Source of the DNA: Oscarella lobularis | Taxonomy: Eukaryota > Porifera > Homoscleromorpha > Homosclerophorida > Oscarellidae | DNA: 64,000 bases | Direction of reading: 5' to 3' | Assembly (NCBI RefSeq): GCF_947507565.1 | Contig: NC_089191.1 | Span: forward strand, 1,426,001-1,490,000 | Notes under the pieces: generated by a model | Told to the model about the DNA's origin: nothing | The model's input: the letters and a program-made list of their open reading frames with translations, nothing else | Databases searched by the model: none | Translations under genes and position numbers: made by a program | Shown here: positions 62,277-64,000 of the stretch, one piece after another | Layout: each line of letters starts with the position of its first letter | How positions within the stretch are numbered: the first letter of the stretch is position 1

Positions 62277-63565
62277 TTAACCCTTTCGAAGTCAAATTAA
62301 TTCATTTCCGGTCACAGGAAATGCGCATGTCACGCGCGACATTCAAAATTGCGAGCCAGCGAGACCTAATAGCACCTAGCAACCTTTGTCAATCTAATTC
62401 GTAAGAGTCTAAAGAAGAATGCTATTGAAGATTTTGTTGTCATAGCAACGAAATAAAAGACTTAGGCTTCCTTATAAGTAAGAAATTCTAAGTAGGGCTC
62501 ACCGTATATTCGCAGGTCTTCGAAACTGTCTCTTTCTTCTCCAATCGCTGCATTCCGGTAACTTTCTCGCGTATCATAAATTATTTTCTTAGTCAGGCGA
62601 ACCGGAAGTCAACTCAAATCAACATTGAGACACCAAAAACGCAAAGAATTATTCGCAAACGCAACCATTCGCAAACGCAACCAAATAAACTGCACGTTCG
62701 TCGTCGTTCACAACTTACTCGACGTGTGATATTCGTGGAAACAATTTCGATCTGACGCGATGCAAAGATGCACGTCGCAAGCTGTGCAGCGAGTGTACAC
62801 TTCGTGACGGAAATTGGGGAGGGGTGTCACTTTTCGGGCTTTCGCTTTTCGGGATTTCTCGCTGCAGCAGACGCATCGAAGACGCTTCCCCTCGGAAATT
62901 GGAAGATGAGAAAGTGAAGTGTCAAGCCTTATGTCCGGACGCTGCCTTTTTCTGCCTCTTCGTTTCTTCCCCGAAAACTTTCCTACGAGTGCAACGCCAA
63001 GTTCCAAACGAAAAGACCGAAAATCCCTTTTAGCTCCTTCTCTTTCTGGATCGAGCCGTTTCTCCACAATGAAAGCATTCAATACCGCTGCTTCGAGCAA
63101 ATAAAATGCAATCCGTCGCCAGGGTTTTCTGCTTTTCCTTCCAATGTTGTAGAGAGCCGTTATTTGGTCGCCCCTGTCAACGCCCCTCATGTTGGCAATA
63201 TAAGGCTCCAGAAGAGAAGGACACTCAACGTTGACAGAATTCCGACCATCTTGCCGTTTCGTTGTAGGAATAGTTCCGTCCTCGAGCCTAGGCACATGGG
63301 CAGTCGACAAAAGAAATACAAAACGCCTGTCGAACCAAACGCATGCCATCATGTGTCGTCGGCAAAGATACCGGTAAAAGCCTCTGCGCACATCTTTCTT
63401 TTTCGGCAACGCTCGAAGTTGCTTTGGAAATTCTTTCCGGTGAGGTCGAACAGTGCCACAGCAGTAGATTTTTTTTGTCCCACATAAGAATCTATCGTGT
63501 GGCATTCCATGCAAATTGGACGGGTGACAGCGTCCATATCCTACGACGCAGTTCACACCAATAAA
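62277..63565 (-). mobile_element. piggyBac element 2, truncated
   Basis: TTAA at 62277-62280 followed by CCCTTTCGAAGTC is a diverged piggyBac end. The minus-strand transposase part at 62708-63622 lies beyond it. The opposite end is missing: coding homology breaks near 63560 next to a YqaJ gene. Confidence 0.7.
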
Positions 63566-63622
63566 GAAAATCCGTCTCGATCTCTGATGAAAAAATATGC
63601 TTTTCTGACGAGGAAAAGGCAC
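62708..63622 (-). pseudogene. piggyBac transposase 2, C-terminal half
   Basis: A 304-residue frame without stops: RRGFYRYLCRRHMMACVWFD, FVFLLSTAHVPRLEDGTIPT, ANMRGVDRGDQITALYNIGR (third catalytic Asp), KPWRRIAFYLLEAAVLNAF, then the CRD (CVCCSEKSRKAK, CTACDVHLCIASDRNCFHEY). It is about as close to the first piggyBac as two family members of the same genome, not a recent copy. Amino-terminal to RRGF only broken sequence remains (CHPSNLHGMPH where the second Asp block is expected). The first 350 or so residues are missing because of truncation at ~63560. Confidence 0.85.
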
Positions 63623-64000
63623 TTTCGAACGTCCCTGCGCTACAGTGGGGAAGAGAGAACGAGAAAAATGGCCTAAAAGAGTACGTCAGAATGTCCACGC
63701 ACAAAGATCTAGTTGTGTCCCAATGTGGATTATACATTGATGAATCTCGACCGTACATTGCCGCCACACCTGACGGTCTCATATGGTGCTCTTGCTGCGG
63801 TAAAGGAGTGCTTGAAATTAAATGCCCTTACAGCTATCGCGACGTCCCAGTGGAGAAGATGGCATCGGAAGCTTCTACGTTTTTGAATCCCGACGGAAAG
63901 CTAAAACAAAATCACAAATACTACTATCAGGTAAAGCTGAGAAAACGTCCGGTAAAACTTTATAATTGCTTTGCAGGTGCAGCAACAACTCTACGTTACC
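63585..64000 (+). CDS. YqaJ-type nuclease of a transposon (partial, runs off window)
   Basis: One exon (about 63585-63930) reads KALSNVPALQWGRENEKNGL, LKEYVRMSTHKDLVVSQCGL, YIAATPDGLIWCSCCGKGVL, EIKCPYSYRDVPVEKMASEA and LKQNHKYYYQ, then a 47-bp intron (GTAAAGCT..TTTGCAG) and VQQQLYVT to the window edge. The Asp of TPDG and the E-x-K pair of the YqaJ/exonuclease fold are intact. It is a different, better-preserved relative of the YqaJ part at 15040-15330. Upstream exons (SWIM region) are not present; the gene begins abruptly where piggyBac 2 ends. Confidence 0.8.

Overview
The window is eukaryotic, almost certainly from an invertebrate metazoan genome. Coding segments are interrupted by short GT-AG introns (mostly about 40-70 bp), there is no bacterial operon structure, and the recognisable proteins are metazoan transposon proteins: piggyBac, Mutator-like, pogo/Tigger, P/THAP9-like, Helitron, an IS3-like integrase-type transposase and YqaJ-associated DDE_4. 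The compact introns and this mixture would fit a sponge or another early-branching animal, but that is inference; no ribosomal or ordinary housekeeping gene anchors it. Apart from one CAP-Gly/coiled-coil remnant near 17.1-17.9 kb, I see no convincing host gene. The window is a graveyard of nested, partly decayed mobile elements. LAYOUT. 0-9.7 kb: dispersed repeat, an integrase fragment, a HIRAN-Ulp1 protease gene convergent with a pogo-type transposase (copy 1), a GC-rich duplicated repeat, a RecQ-like helicase scrap and a 36-bp tandem repeat. 9.7-14.1 kb: a Helitron relic split by a second pogo element that again carries a convergent HIRAN-Ulp1 gene (copy 2). 14.1-16.4 kb: DDE_4 transposase fragment convergent with a SWIM/YqaJ/PHD gene. 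16.5-17.9 kb: N-terminus of a third pogo-type transposase, then the CAP-Gly/coiled-coil remnant. 18-29 kb: dispersed repeats, minisatellites, and a 630-bp foldback palindrome. 29.14-34.53 kb: a complete element with terminal inverted repeats and a 6-bp target duplication, encoding an integrase-like (IS3EU-type) transposase and a HECT E3 ubiquitin ligase. 36-40 kb: Harbinger-like and P-element-like fragments plus unidentified reading frames. 40.7-43.8 kb: a Tigger/pogo element split by a 1.7-kb insertion. 45.40-56.88 kb: an 11.5-kb Mutator-like element with about 38-bp inverted ends and an exact 9-bp target duplication, carrying a spliced MULE transposase gene and a second spliced gene for a P-loop ATPase. 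56.97-59.34 kb: a full-length piggyBac with TTAA at both ends. Both of these last elements sit in one copy of a 1.2-kb tandem repeat whose uninterrupted neighbour lies at 60.4-60.6 kb. 62.28-63.6 kb: a 5'-truncated second piggyBac abutting a YqaJ gene that runs off the window. COMMON THEME. Several elements pair a DDE-type recombinase with a second enzyme: SUMO-type protease (HIRAN-Ulp1), HECT ubiquitin ligase, YqaJ-type nuclease, or P-loop ATPase. The two most novel-looking systems are the 11.5-kb MULE with an ATPase partner and the twice-observed pogo transposase/HIRAN-Ulp1 pairing. All gene identities are read from motifs by eye; no database search was possible.
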